A DNA stretch of 45,886 nt. Origin: Zoopage sp. CT-All. Lineage: Eukaryota; Zoopagomycota; Zoopagomycetes; Zoopagales; Zoopagaceae. Each line of letters begins with the position of its first letter. Position 1 is the stretch's first letter. A program made the translations under genes and the position numbers. Where the stretch lies: assembly GCA_004114245.1 (NCBI GenBank), contig QZWS01000013.1:1-45886 (forward strand), given 5' to 3'. Under the pieces are notes generated by a model, which saw only the letters and a list, made by a program, of their open reading frames with translations, was not told the DNA's origin and ran no database searches. Shown here piece by piece: positions 35,500 through 45,886 of this stretch.

Positions 35500-36376
35500 G
35501 AGGTATTCCTTGTTTCCTGTGAGGGTGATGAAGGAAAGGAGGAAGGAAAGAAGGATTGATGATGGGATCAAGAAAAAAAAGAGTGGCAAGAATGAAGAAA
35601 AGAAGAAAAAAAAAAAAAAGATGGATTGCGTCGAAGGAATCGAACGATCTCGGTACTCGCAGGGTGGCCAGGCCAGGGCAGAATTTCACCCAGTGAGAGC
35701 CCGGCTACTTGCGTAACTGAGCGCCATTCTTTGGCCCGAAAAGGCGATTTGGGAGGAACAAACGTATGTGCGCCAGCCACCCGCTCTTCGATCTGTCCGA
35801 TGCTGCGTGGGCATTCGATCGTACGGGCGCCCAAAAACGACGACCAAACTGGACAGAGGGTGTCACTGGTCTTTCTGTCGGATTACCGAAAGTGTCCTGA
35901 CGCTTCTTACTCGCACCCATGCATGCATATCCCAACGGCTACTCTGCAGAAAGACAGACACAATACTGGCAGTTAGGCAGGATCTGCCATCGCAACTCTG
36001 AGCGAGTGCGCCCTTGTCCAGGATATATAGACGCTAATCCCGGATGGACACTTGCCTTCACAGAAAAGGTCATGAAGTAGCGCAGCCTCTTGCTTCCTAT
36101 GTGCGCGATGCATGCCACTAAGAGTCAAGGCCACAGCTGAGAAGTGGGAGAGGTTCAATTTTTTTTTCTGCCCCCCCCCCCCCCTCAGCCACAGCCTGAA
36201 TAGCACGCAGCTTTATATGTTGATAACAGCGCGGCACAGCAGACGTGTTTCCCGCCCTTTATTCCACTCATCCATCCGACACGCGACATTGCTGCCAACC
36301 AGCTGCAGCAGCCAAAAGCAATAGCAAACAACAGCAGAGAGTAGCGAAACAGCACCAACACACCCGCGCTGCTTCC
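35500..36376. promoter_or_regulatory. Shared upstream region of the AFG3 and GCP2 genes
   Basis: 877 nt between divergent start codons. It has A-rich leader near AFG3 (35570-35620), a T9 run next to a C14 run (36160-36184), and CAGCAG-rich leader before GCP2. Frames of up to 116 codons exist but match nothing known, so I treat it as regulatory and untranslated sequence. Confidence 0.5.
36171..36184 (+). repeat. C14 homopolymer
   Basis: Fourteen consecutive C, preceded by a T-run and ctg. It is unusual in this window, slippage-prone, and lies about 190 nt upstream of the GCP2 ATG. Confidence 0.9.
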
Positions 36377-39300
36377 ATGACCTCACGCCCGCAGAGGCCA
36401 CAGCGACCATCGACACTGGCCGAATACTCGTTCCCAGGAATGTCCGCCGCCCCTGCTGGCCCATCCACTGCAGGACCAGCAAAGAGACATTCCAAGGGCG
36501 CACCGAGCGAATCTCTGGTATGGATGGCAGCACTACCTCCTCTTGTCTCCTCTACTCAACCTTGAGCATGTTCATCACGAAATCAACCTTCTTGAGAGCT
36601 AATTACTGCAATCAAAAACACGCGTTAGACCAGGACCAGCGTAGAACCAGCAGCGTCGGGCGTCCGTGCGCGAGCAGACTCGATGCCAGCGAGGAACAGG
36701 GAGATGTCTGGCTTGTTTGCAGAGGACCTGCTGAAGAAAATCAGTTCAAAGATAACAGGAGACTCGACAGGTCAGACTTACAGCATCGCACTATACTCGC
36801 AGGGAGAGAAGCAGGCAAACAACAGCCAAAACATGTGCTAATCAACGGATATATGCTTCCTCCAAAACGCGAGCAGTTAGAAGACATGATACCAGCAATG
36901 ATGAGAAGAGTCATCTTCGTGCACCACTGAACTCGAGGATAGCCTCAAAGCACCATATGGATACTGAAACGGTAAGCCGTAGTGTCCAGTTTTTCATGTG
37001 GCGGTTCATACGAACGCGTGCACTAATAACGCTCCCATACTGACTCTAGAGTCCAAGGCATGGGGAACTTCGAAACGCAGCATCCATGAGTTTCAAAATG
37101 CAGGAGAATGTTGTTATCGAGGATGTGCTGTTTATTATGATGGTGAGCCACTCGATGATTAGTGAAAAGGGCGACGATAACATTGCCTTGCGGAGACTAA
37201 CATTGAATTATCTTGCCAAACAGGGCATCGAAGGGAAATATATCAGAATCGTCCACCCTGCGATAAATGCTCAGAACCAGGATGTCGAATACGTCCACAA
37301 GGAGTTCAGGACAGACGACAGCCTCGGTAAGGGGAATCCTGAACTCTGCTGCATCGTCGCCCACTCAAATCATCAACGCGAAGACCATTCATTCCTGACC
37401 TCAGCCATGTCCTTGATAAATAGACCCATCACTACGAGATCTCGCCTCAAGGATTCTTCCGCTAGCTTCCATCTACCTCTCATTAGACGCCTTTGTGGAG
37501 CTGCACTCGAGATTCGAGTACGGATTCGTTAGCCATGCGCTTTGTGCAGCTATTCGAAGCTTATTGAAGGTGAGAACAAGTTCTTGGACATAATTTCTTG
37601 ATTTGTCCGTCTAAACTGTCTGGCCACTAAGCTTGAATTCTCGCTGCCTTCACTTTGATGTTACTAGGAGTATCTCATCTTGATTGCACAACTCGAAAAC
37701 CAGTTCCGCACGTCGCCCGACTTTACACTCCAGAAGCTGTGGTACTACATCCAGCCTACCATGCAGACACTCAGCTCACTCGATGTTCTGGTGGGCGTTA
37801 TCCGAGAAGCAGGGAAACGAGAGGAGCCCGATGACGATGATATTGAGGCGTTGCTTAGTCCAAAGGAAGGAATTCCACAGGAGTGTAAGGGCGGAAGCAT
37901 CCTCGCCATCATTGCCGCCGGGATGTTCAATATGAGCGGGTAAGAAGGTTAAGTCACTTATGCCAGTAGCTGTGCATCATGCGAACATCCACCCTACTCA
38001 CTTGCAAACATGATTTGCGCCTCGCCTTTTACATTTCGTAGGGATCCAGTAACGAAAAAACTCTACGGATTTATACTCAGCAAAGCGTCAGTGCCCTATA
38101 TCACCATGCTGGAATCATGGATCCACAAGGGCGAGATTCACGATCCATATGAGGAGTTTATGATTGTAGAGAGTCGCAAAGTCAGCAAGGAGAATATCAA
38201 GGAGGATTTCAATGATGCATATTGGGAGCAGCGCTACACGATACGGGAGAAATACGTGCCCTCGTTCCTGGTCCCCCTCAAAACAAAGATCTTACTAGCT
38301 GGAAAATATCTAAATGTGATCAGGGAGTGCGGGATCCACCTCTCGACGTCCAAACGAGATCCCAGCAGCTCGTCTACAGGAAACTCGACAAATTCGTCTA
38401 GTTACGCAGAGAGAAACGACGTATTGGCGGCGCTGAGTGGAGGTACTCTTGTGGACACTATAGAGGCGGCGTATCAGTATGCAAACAGGAAGCTGCTCGA
38501 TCTGCTGCTGAAAGACAAGGAACTTCTTGGAAGACTCCGGTAAGACCTGCACCCATGTCATTCTTTCCATTTGCAGTGAGGTGAGAGCCCTCGATTGGTG
38601 TACTTATATCGTCTCTTTTAACTCCAGGTCAATGAAGCGTTACTTTTTCTTGGATCAGTCGGATTATTTCACTCACTTTCTGGATCTGGCCTCGGTGGAG
38701 CTCAAACGGCCGTCAAAGGAAGTCTCTTTGACTAAACTTCAGTCACTGATGGACCTGGTTCTCCGCAACCCGTCTTCTGTTACAGTGAATGATGCCTTCA
38801 AGGAGGATCTTAAAGTCGATATGAGTCACCTCAGCCTGGTGGACCAGTTGCTGCGAATTATTAATGTCGGCGGCTTGGTCCAAGGACAGGGGCAAGGGCA
38901 GGCGAAGGGCAAAGGTCCTGGTATGCCGGAACGGATGGACTCGAGATATTCAACACTGTCCAAGGACTCGAGAACACGGTCGCACAGCCGGGCGAATAGT
39001 GGTGGAACCCAGTATCAACAGGGTTCCAATGACTCTTGGCAGGATGAGATTGCCAGCGTGATGGGATCAGTGTCGGCAATGGAGGGCGTCATGGCTGCCT
39101 CGCAGGAGCTACCGGCTCCCTCCAAGGGCAATCTGTCGGGTAAGTTAGATTCGGTTCTGCATGTTGCTCCTGGCGATATGTTGTAAGATTGGTAGATCAA
39201 GATGACTCATGATGCTCTGGTCAATGCTTCTATAGGTATCGATGCGCTGACACTGGACTACTCGGTCAAGTTCCCTCTCTCGCTGGTGATATCCCGAAAG

Positions 39301-40066
39301 GCGCTCACAAAGTATCAGCTCCTCTTTCGACACCTGTTGTACTTGAAGCATGGTGAGCAGGTGCTTTGCAATACTTGGACTGAGCACGCAAAGTTACCGG
39401 TGTGGAAGAATGCATCCCCAGAACTCAAGCAGTGGCGGGGTCGAGTGTTTGGCCTGCGTGCAAGGATGCTCACGTTTGTGCAGCAGTTTGCCTACTATGT
39501 CTGCTCGGAAGTGCTGGAACCCAATTGGAGCGATCTCGCCTCGAAGTTGGCCAAGGTGTCGACAGTGGATCAGGTCTTGCAGATCCACTCGGACTTTTTG
39601 GATACGTGTTTGAACGAGTGCATGCTTACCAACTCCAAGCTACTGCGGGTAAGTCCTTTTAGTCTTTGTTTGCGCTGATCGAACGTGTGGCCGATGAACA
39701 ACTACGTCTCTAATCCGTTTTTGGTGCCTGATTTTGTAGATCTATTCCAAATTGATGTCGACTTGTATCAAGTTCACCAACTACACGGACCGTTTCACAC
39801 GCGCTCTGTCGGCCATGGAGACACAGCTGGACGAGGAAGAGGCAGCGATGGCACCAGCGAACCAGATCCAGCAGATTGAACAGGCGATGCGGCGACTGAA
39901 CGAGTTTGAGGACGGGTTCATATACCACTTGAAGTTGCTGATCGATGCCCTGAACTTTTACAGCGCCACGGAGACGGTACAGTTCCTGTGCCTGGTCGTG
40001 CGATTGGACTATAACCAATTTTACGCGAACCAGACAAGCGAGACGCTCAACCAGCCAGCTCAATAA
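36377..40066 (+). CDS. Gamma-tubulin complex protein 2 (GCP2/Spc97/Alp4 family)
   Basis: Eleven + strand exons: 36377-36517, 36629-36770, 36877-36971, 37050-37142, 37224-37326, 37424-37569, 37668-37939, 38042-38539, 38628-39139, 39236-39648 and 39740-40066, giving 913 aa, close to the usual GCP2 length. GRIP1 signatures include QENVVIEDVLFIMM/GIEGKYIRI, DPSLRDLASRILPLA, HSRFEYGFVSHALCAAIRS, LQKLWYYIQPTMQTL and YFFLDQSDYFTHFLDLA. GRIP2 includes DYSVKFPLSLVISRKAL and QFAYYVCSEVLEPNW. A Gly/Gln/Ser-rich insertion of about 90 residues separates the two in exon 9. With GCP3 and gamma-tubulin the protein forms the Y-shaped small complex that nucleates microtubules at spindle pole bodies (family knowledge). 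Exons 2 and 3 in the disordered N-terminus are the least certain; their phases fit, and the intron between them has a ctaatcaac branch-like site. Confidence 0.92.
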
Positions 40067-41658
40067 TATCCAGCAGAGCACAAATGTCTGACAATTTTTC
40101 AGAGTACAGTTAAGGGTTCGGAGACCAGGTCTATAAAAACCCGTTCTGGCCGCCAGATTGTTTTGAGATCAACTTTGAATCGCGTCGCTTTTCTGCCTGG
40201 TTTGATCTCACCATTAAGAGTCAAACAACCACGGTGGGAGGCGAGTTTTTTGCTCTAGTCTCTTTTTCTTTCGGGAGGAAGGGATGATGAGGGACAAATT
40301 GGTTAACCGCGAAAGAATGATTCTGTGATCATTGGTGCAGCAGCCTTGTCCTTATTGACATGGCTGTTTGACTTGAATCACACAGATCCTTTTTCAAATC
40401 ATCACCCATATAATCACACTCCTCATCGCACTCTACAACAATGTCACAACACAGCACCGCACAACACTGCCGTGTATCACAATAGCCCTTTATTGGACAA
40501 TTGAGCCTCGCTGAACAGTGCGGAGTGTAGGATACAGCTACAGATATGACCGGGAGACTATTATTGTCTGATGGTGCCGTTTGTACCGCCCACACTCCAC
40601 AGGGGAGTTATAGTCAATCCTCTTCACGTGTGGAAAAGGCTTCTGCTCTGTCCATTGTGTACATGTGTGAGTGCCAACATGAGATATTATTTCCTGGAAC
40701 CGGATGCGGGAGCTCCTCATTTATCCGCGCGGTGACCACAAAACGCCATCAGCCTTCTGCTTCTGTTTTTTTTCTTTTTTATTACTTGTAGACTGGATGA
40801 TTACGGCTGTTTGTTGACAAGTCATATTCATCATTATTGCGTGAGCAATATGAAATAAAGCAGCCCATGATCCCCTTCCTCTCATTCGGAAGGACTGAAA
40901 GTGGTAGCGTGCGCTCGGTCCAAAGCTTTTGGACTTTGTAGAATCGTTTGTTGTGGTTTGTACAGGCACCTGTAATGGTATATATGGCGGACTTTCTTTG
41001 TTGCCTGGCTGTAAACGACAATCTATGACGAGAGGGAATTTGGTGCAATTCTTTTGTGGGGTAAGGGAACACTGTGGCATGCGTGTCTCTGCTCAGGGAC
41101 AGAGGAGGAGGAGGAGGTGTATAGTGTGCACATGTTTGAACTGGAATTTGTGCGTGTGCACACAACGATCTCTCGCAAAAGGTTGAGATAGATCTCGGAT
41201 AGCTTGTTGCGGATCGAAAGGACGGCACCGGACGAGATCAATTTATCCATGAGGGGTGAGTAGTCTAACTGTAGTGAAGGCCGAGCCTGACATGAAGTGA
41301 GTTGAATATGAACGGAGAGTGGGTCAGGCGAGGGGATGCTTCGGTTGCACAGCAAGACACCCGTGGTCGGCAATTTGTTATGCTGCGAATGCGAATGAGG
41401 GTAGGATGGCGTAGGAAAGACTCAGTTCGTATGAGGGAGTTACGTGCTGTGTCTCAACAGGGCAGCAGCAGCGTATAAAAAAAGGCGGCCCTTGAATGCA
41501 GGTGGATCTGCATTTCTTTCGTCCCACACTCTCCACCTGGCCAGCGCTGCTTTCACCACCTTTGCCGAGTCCACCCCTCCACATCTCTGTCCAAACACGC
41601 CTGTCTCTTGCTCTCTCTCTTTCTCTCTTCCACATACACGCATATCACTCCTAAAGCG
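40067..41658. other. Intergenic region before glutamate dehydrogenase
   Basis: 1.6 kb between the GCP2 stop and the GDH start. No recognised gene. It includes GCP2 3' sequence, a possible minus-strand gene fragment described separately, and a C/T-rich leader (41560-41640) before GDH. Confidence 0.45.
40782..41373 (-). other. Unassigned candidate exons
   Basis: On the minus strand the segment read from about 41373 to 41170 encodes a non-repetitive sequence including QLDYSPLMDKLISSGAVLS and IRNKLSEIYLNLLREIV, with coding-like codons. A second segment ending at TAA 40782 encodes NKRFYKVQKLWTERTLPL and NERKGIMGCFISYCSRNN and follows a possible acceptor (taccattacag). They may be two exons of one small gene. 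I could not define a start, a convincing donor or a family, so this remains tentative. Confidence 0.25.
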
Positions 41659-43623
41659 ATGGTCGCTGCTACACTCCTCCGGAGAACTCCAGGGTAAGAA
41701 TAATTTTTTTTTGTAGAAGGGTGAATGGCGACCCCATGTCCAATGCGGCGCACGCACCATGGCCAGAGCAATGACCATTGTCAAGGAACCTTGTCAATGC
41801 AGCACTCTTCTCTCTCCCCATCGTGCTCCTCACTCCCAGCTGACTCGCAGTCTTTCCGAAATATAAAACTAGGACGTTGTCCGCGGCTATCCGCCTTCAC
41901 CGCACCACCACCACTGCTCTCAAAACGCCAGCTGCTCGCGCCTTGAGTACGCACGTTACGAACGCTGCCTGCGAGGATCATGAACCAGGCTTTCTAGGCT
42001 CGGTCGAGACGTTTTACGATCGCGTAAGTGTGCTGATACTTCCTTTTATTGTTTTTCGTCACAACCATGCCGCTCAGGAGGCGAAAAAGACTAAAAGACT
42101 ATTTTCGATATTGCAACGGACACACTACATGGGAAGGCTAAACAAAGCCAAAGCAATAGCACTGGAGGCGTCAACATGGGGAACGAAGACTGGTGTCCTC
42201 GCGCAGCAATACCCAACGCGAGCCTTTCTACTGACGAGTCAAGAGTCTCTTCTTTTACTAGGCTGCCAAAATCAGCGGTGTTCCCGAAAAGTCGCTCATG
42301 GGTATCAAGGCTGTCGACTCTGTCCTTAGCGTCAAATTCCCTGTCGAAATCGATGATGACACCCACATCATCCTTGAGGGCTACCGTGCTCAGCACTCTC
42401 GTCATCGTCTGCCCACCAAGGGAGGTATCCGCTTCTCGGACGAGGTCGATCTTCAGGAAGTCGAGGCCCTGGCCTCGCTCATGACCTTCAAGTGCGCGGT
42501 CGTCGATGTCCCGTTCGGTGGAGCCAAAGGCGGTGTCAAGATCAACCCCAAGAACTTTACTCCCTCGCAGCTGGAGCGGATCACCCGTCGGTATACCATG
42601 GAGCTTTGCCAAAAGAACTTTATTGGCCCCGGTATTGATGTGCCTGCACCCGATGTCGGAACGGGGCCCCGCGAGATGTCCTGGATCATGGACACATACC
42701 GTCAGTTCAACCCTCAAGACGTGAACGCCGCAGGCTGTGTGACTGGAAAGCCTATTTCACAAGGGGGTGTTCGTGGACGTAACGAGGCTACGGGACTGGG
42801 TGTCTACTATGGCGTCCGTGAGTTTCTGCAGTTCCGGGAGGTCCAGAAGATGACGGGTCTCAGTGGCGGAATTGCAGGCAAGAAGGTGATTGTCCAGGGC
42901 TTTGGAAACGTCGGGTACTGGGCCGCAAAGTTCTTTCACAAGAATGGAGCCAAGATCATTGGCATTGGCGAGCATGATGTCTCGGCGTTTGATCCCAATG
43001 GGCTGGATGTGGACGCTATTTTCAAGCATCGTGCCGAGAAGGGCTCCTTCCGCGGCTTTGGTCGGGCGGAAATAATTGAGGAACCGATCAAGGTCATGGA
43101 ACGCGAGTGCGACATCCTCATTCCCGCAGCGCTGGAAAGACAAATTGGTCTCAAGAACGTCAAGAAGATCAAGGCCAAGGTCATTGGAGAGGCCGCCAAC
43201 GGACCCATCACGCCTGCTGCTCACGACTACCTGGTTAGTCAGGGCATAGTGGTGATTCCTGATCTTTTGCTGAACGCAGGAGGGGTCACGGTCTCGTACT
43301 TTGAGTGGCTCAAGAACTTGTCCCATGTCCGGTTCGGACGCATGTCTCGCAAGTGGGAAGAGGCCGGTAAGAGCAAACTCCTGACGTTGGTGGAGGAGAA
43401 TGCAGGCCGTCAGTTGACAGCACAGGAGCGTCGGGCGGTGATTCATGGCGCAGAAGAACACGAGCTTGTTTATTCGGGACTCGAAGACACGATGATCGAT
43501 GCATGTGAGGAAACACGGGCCACGGCCGCATTGAAGGGTACGGATTTCCGAACCGCGGCGCTCGTCAATGCCATCCAGAAGATTTCCACGGTGACGACGC
43601 AGTCTGGTCAGATCTTCCTCTAA
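41659..43623 (+). CDS. Mitochondrial glutamate dehydrogenase, animal (GLUD1)-type
   Basis: Three + strand exons, 41659-41693, 41873-42023 and 42262-43623, give 515 aa with introns of 179 and 238 nt. Residues 1-45 (MVAATLLRRTPG then LSAAIRLHRTTTT) form an Arg/Thr/Ala-rich presequence, so the protein is probably imported into mitochondria. Substrate and catalytic motifs are PTKGGIRF (Lys near 115) and VPFGGAKGGVKINPKN (Lys near 151). FIGPGIDVPAPDVGTG and CVTGKPISQGG follow, and the dinucleotide loop is GFGNVG near 275. SYFEWLKNLSHVRFGR begins the region that in animals carries the antenna. The enzyme interconverts glutamate and 2-oxoglutarate plus ammonium. Similarity is clearly to the small hexameric GLUD1 group and not to the cytosolic NADPH enzyme common in fungi (judged by motif wording). 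The start of exon 2 lies in a 55-nt inverted repeat shared with the window end. Confidence 0.93.
41860..41914 (+). repeat. Inverted repeat, copy 1 (in GDH, spanning an acceptor site)
   Basis: These 55 nt are identical to the reverse complement of 45832-45886, the last bases of the window. Copy 1 covers the end of GDH intron 1 (aatataaaactag) and the first part of exon 2 coding for the presequence. Confidence 0.95.
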
Positions 43624-43989
43624 GGACATCCTTTGGATCCCAAGTCAAGATGAGCTCATGAATTGTTGATATTATTTGGTGTCCATTTTTGTTACCGTTC
43701 CGATTTATATCATTATTCTCTTTCTAATACACATTACTTTCTTGTTACACAACCAGTGCTTGAGTGCTTGAACGTAGCCATGAAAGTTGAGTTGCATGTA
43801 CAGTGCAATGGACAAAACCAAGAATATGTATTTCACAAAATAGAGGCGAAGGACGGGGGCAAAAGTGGGTAAGCTACAAGGCGGCTATAAGAAAACAGAA
43901 GAGGGAGTGTCTCCTGATGTTTGTCTGTGGGGTTCAGTTTTTTTTTGTTGCTCTTCTTTGGAGGTTTTGAGAAAGTCAAAAAGTTTTTT
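43624..43989. other. Convergent gap between GDH and the KH gene
   Basis: 366 nt between facing stop codons. It is A/T-rich near 43660-43740, with T-runs at 43939 and 43983. It holds both 3' ends; no gene is seen. Confidence 0.55.
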
Positions 43990-45807
43990 TTACTCCTCAT
44001 CATCCTCAATGATGTGGTCGCCCGAGAGGTTCATGCGCTTGTCCTTCTCGACCTCGAGCTGGCCGTAGAGCAAGTACAGAGCCTTCTCGTTAGCCTCCAA
44101 AGTACCAACGATGGTGAACATGCGCTCGCCAGACTCGTCATGAGGAGTCTTGGCGATCGAAATGCGGGATCCAGAGAGGCGACGGATCTCTGAGATCTTG
44201 GAGCCTCCCTTTCCAATGATGCAGCCGACCATGTCAGCGGGGATGGAGATCTCCTGAGTGCGGAGGTTGGCGGTGTTCTGGCCAAAGGCAGGCTCGGGAC
44301 GGGCACGGAACTGAGAGTCGTCACGGGGACGAGTAAAGTCGGAGCCGTTGCCGGTGCGGGAGGTGTAGTTGTTGGTGCGGGCACCGGGGGCAGGGACACC
44401 ACCGGCAGCATAACCACCGGGGCCAGCGCCAGGCACACGGGGAGCCGAGGGGTTGTAGAGCACAGTGCCGACACCGCGCTCCCAATCGTCGACGAGGCAC
44501 TTGCCAATCTCGTAGATGGCGATGCGGATAGCGTCGATCGATCCCTGGACCTCGACCACACGCTCGGTGGACTGGGGGAGCATCTCCTTGGAGGCGACCA
44601 TGCGGGCAGAGGAGGTGTCCTGAATGTGCTTGATCTTCAATCCCTGGCGACCGATGATGGTGCCCATCAAGTTGTGCGAGATCAACAGGCGGACGGACGA
44701 GGTCTGGGCGACGGGCTGAAGAGCGTTGAGGGGGGTTCCTGGGGGCGAGGAGGTGATGGGGTTGTCGAGCAAGTTCTGGGCGATCAATGAGAAGGCCTAG
44801 ATAATGGGGGAGTGATACATGGAGAAGCGAGGATATCGACGTTAGCAAGATTGTCATGATGAGGCATTTTGCATGCGTGTATCCAAAAAGGATGGGAACA
44901 AAAACAGGATATAGAAGGGTATGAGGAAGATAGAAAAGGTCCCAGTAGGACTGAGAGTGGTTGAGATTCCACTGCCGCCAGATGATCTCCGATCCCGGTG
45001 CAGACACAACAGAGGTGTGGATTCCGAGAACGGGGATTCCAGGTCGCAGGGCCTTGGTCAAGTGTTGGTGGTTGGTGTTCCTTGATGTTGGCGTTGGTAC
45101 TCCATATGATTAGCACACTCCCTTGGACAACATCAGCCCCCACACGACAGGGCGTCATCATCCAGCTGTGAACGTCCTTGCTCCATCTACTCCAGTCCTC
45201 CCTCCCCCTATGCCTTTTTCTTCTTCACATTGCCTGAACCAGTAACGACAAAAGGGCGCCATCCAAGATTCGCTCGGCTGAGTGTCTGCTCTCCCCCTAT
45301 TCCCTCCATTCAGCACGTCTGTCCGTGCTGCATGCGTGGTAACGTCAGGCCCAATCTCGCAGTCAAAAGGAGTCAACGTTGAGTCGAGTCGATATTCCAC
45401 CCACGAGACCGTTTGAAAAAGAAAAAAAAAGTCGGCACCTAACTCCGAGATCCCCATCTTCATAACAAGACGATCGATTGATCAGTTTTCTTTTTTACCT
45501 TGGCGACACCCTCGATGGAGCCAGTGACGGTGAGGACACGGTCATGGACACCCTGGACGACTTTGGAGACACCGGCCTTGACACCGGTCTGATCACGAAG
45601 ATCGGCGACGTTCTTACCGGCCTTGCCGATGATGACACCGGCCTCCTTGGTGGAGACGAGGGCACGGAGGGTCAAGGGAGCGTCGGCATCGAGACCCTCG
45701 GCATCCTTGTGCTCGAGATCGTGCTCGTACTGGGCCTCGAACAGGGAGTTGTTGCCGGCATTGTTGGCCTGAGCAGCGAGGTCGTTATTGTCTTTGGCGA
45801 GAGACAT
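43990..45807 (-). CDS. Three-KH-domain RNA-binding protein (PCBP/Rnc1-like)
   Basis: Two minus-strand exons, 45807-45499 and 44796-43990, give 371 aa. KH1 lies at about 45-103 with loop GVIIGKAGKNV, KH2 begins near 130 with GTIIGRQGLKI, and KH3 lies near 280-355 with GCIIGKGGSKI; the GxxG loops (GKAG, GRQG, GKGG) are intact in all three. A Gly/Pro/Ala-rich linker with several RxR-type sites joins KH2 to KH3, and the C-terminus is acidic (DHIIEDDEE). Size and layout match yeast Pbp2/Hek2 and fission yeast Rnc1, which bind mRNAs and control localisation or stability (family knowledge). The single intron is 702 nt, much longer than others in the window. The join is phase 0 (GVAK/AFSLIAQ). The start at 45807 follows a C/A-rich leader shared with the 55-nt repeat. 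Confidence 0.92.
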
Positions 45808-45831
45808 TGTGGGTTAGGGGGATTGGGAGTG

Positions 45832-45886
45832 GTGGTGGTGGTGCGGTGAAGGCGGATAGCCGCGGACAACGTCCTAGTTTTATATT
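45832..45886 (-). repeat. Inverted repeat, copy 2 (window end, leader of the KH gene)
   Basis: Read on the minus strand, these 55 nt match 41860-41914 exactly and run to the last base of the window. The first base inside the repeat boundary differs (T in copy 1, C in copy 2). Here the sequence sits in the 5' leader of the KH gene, 25 nt before its ATG. Confidence 0.95.

Noticed and set aside
35630-35710. tRNA-like string containing GTTCGATTCC on the minus strand
   Set aside because: The five-base stem around the apparent T-loop does not pair, and no acceptor or anticodon stem could be built.
36771-36834. Read-through of GCP2 exon 2 past 36770
   Set aside because: The frame stays open (GQTYSIALYSQG) but ends at a TAA; splicing at CAG/GTCAGA to 36877 keeps the frame and gives a typical 106-nt intron with a branch-like site.
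45158-45463. Open frame inside the KH gene's long intron
   Set aside because: It has no recognisable family, and the join KH1 GVAK/AFSLIAQ is continuous without it.
45672-45869. Frame overlapping the KH start that begins with SAAIRLHRTTTT
   Set aside because: It has no ATG start, comes from the 55-nt repeat and is offset from the clearly coding KH frame, so it is not listed as a gene.

Overview
The window is nuclear DNA from a filamentous fungus, most likely an early-diverging lineage such as Mortierellomycota. The evidence is protein-coding genes with many short GT-AG introns (mostly 60-240 nt), low-complexity His/Gln/Ser/Asn tracts, and a mix of typically fungal proteins (an Nrg1-type zinc finger, Tsc13, an Afg3-type m-AAA protease, a three-KH protein) with proteins of animal-like architecture (a GLUD1-type mitochondrial glutamate dehydrogenase and an attractin-like CUB/EGF/kelch membrane protein). 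The phylum is inferred from gene content, not from a marker gene. No rRNA, tRNA, intact transposon or CRISPR array was recognised.

Layout. 0.7-2.9 kb: C2H2 zinc-finger regulator (+). 3.4-6.0 kb, perhaps extending to 7.35 kb: forkhead factor (-). 7.35-11.5 kb: gene-poor stretch without a recognisable gene. 11.5-18.3 kb: THADA/Trm732-like giant HEAT protein (-), head-to-head with the very-long-chain enoyl-CoA reductase TSC13 (+, 18.6-19.7 kb). 19.9-21.0 kb: short-chain dehydrogenase (-). 21.95-23.1 kb: alpha/beta hydrolase (-). 23.5-26.0 kb: DHHC palmitoyltransferase (-), whose start codon lies only 4 nt from that of a divergent CUB-EGF-kelch-PSI transmembrane protein (+, 26.0-31.0 kb). 31.3-32.1 kb: four-pass membrane protein (-). 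32.9-35.5 kb: mitochondrial m-AAA protease (-), divergent from gamma-tubulin complex protein 2 (+, 36.4-40.1 kb, 11 exons). 41.7-43.6 kb: mitochondrial glutamate dehydrogenase (+). 44.0-45.8 kb: three-KH RNA-binding protein (-).

Most genes are independent housekeeping or regulatory loci. The exon structures given were assembled by hand from splice consensus, frame continuity and protein continuity; every join was checked to keep the total divisible by three, but none has transcript support. Head-to-head pairs (THADA/TSC13, DHHC/CUB-kelch, AFG3/GCP2) share short upstream regions and may be co-regulated.

The most interesting points are: the attractin/MEGF8-like protein with a long cytoplasmic tail, lying between a palmitoyltransferase and a tetraspan gene; a forkhead domain interrupted by a low-complexity insertion; an apparent GC-AG intron in the THADA gene; a possible distal first exon for the forkhead gene; and an exact 55-nt inverted repeat linking the glutamate dehydrogenase presequence exon to the last bases of the window, which may mark an assembly-graph junction.
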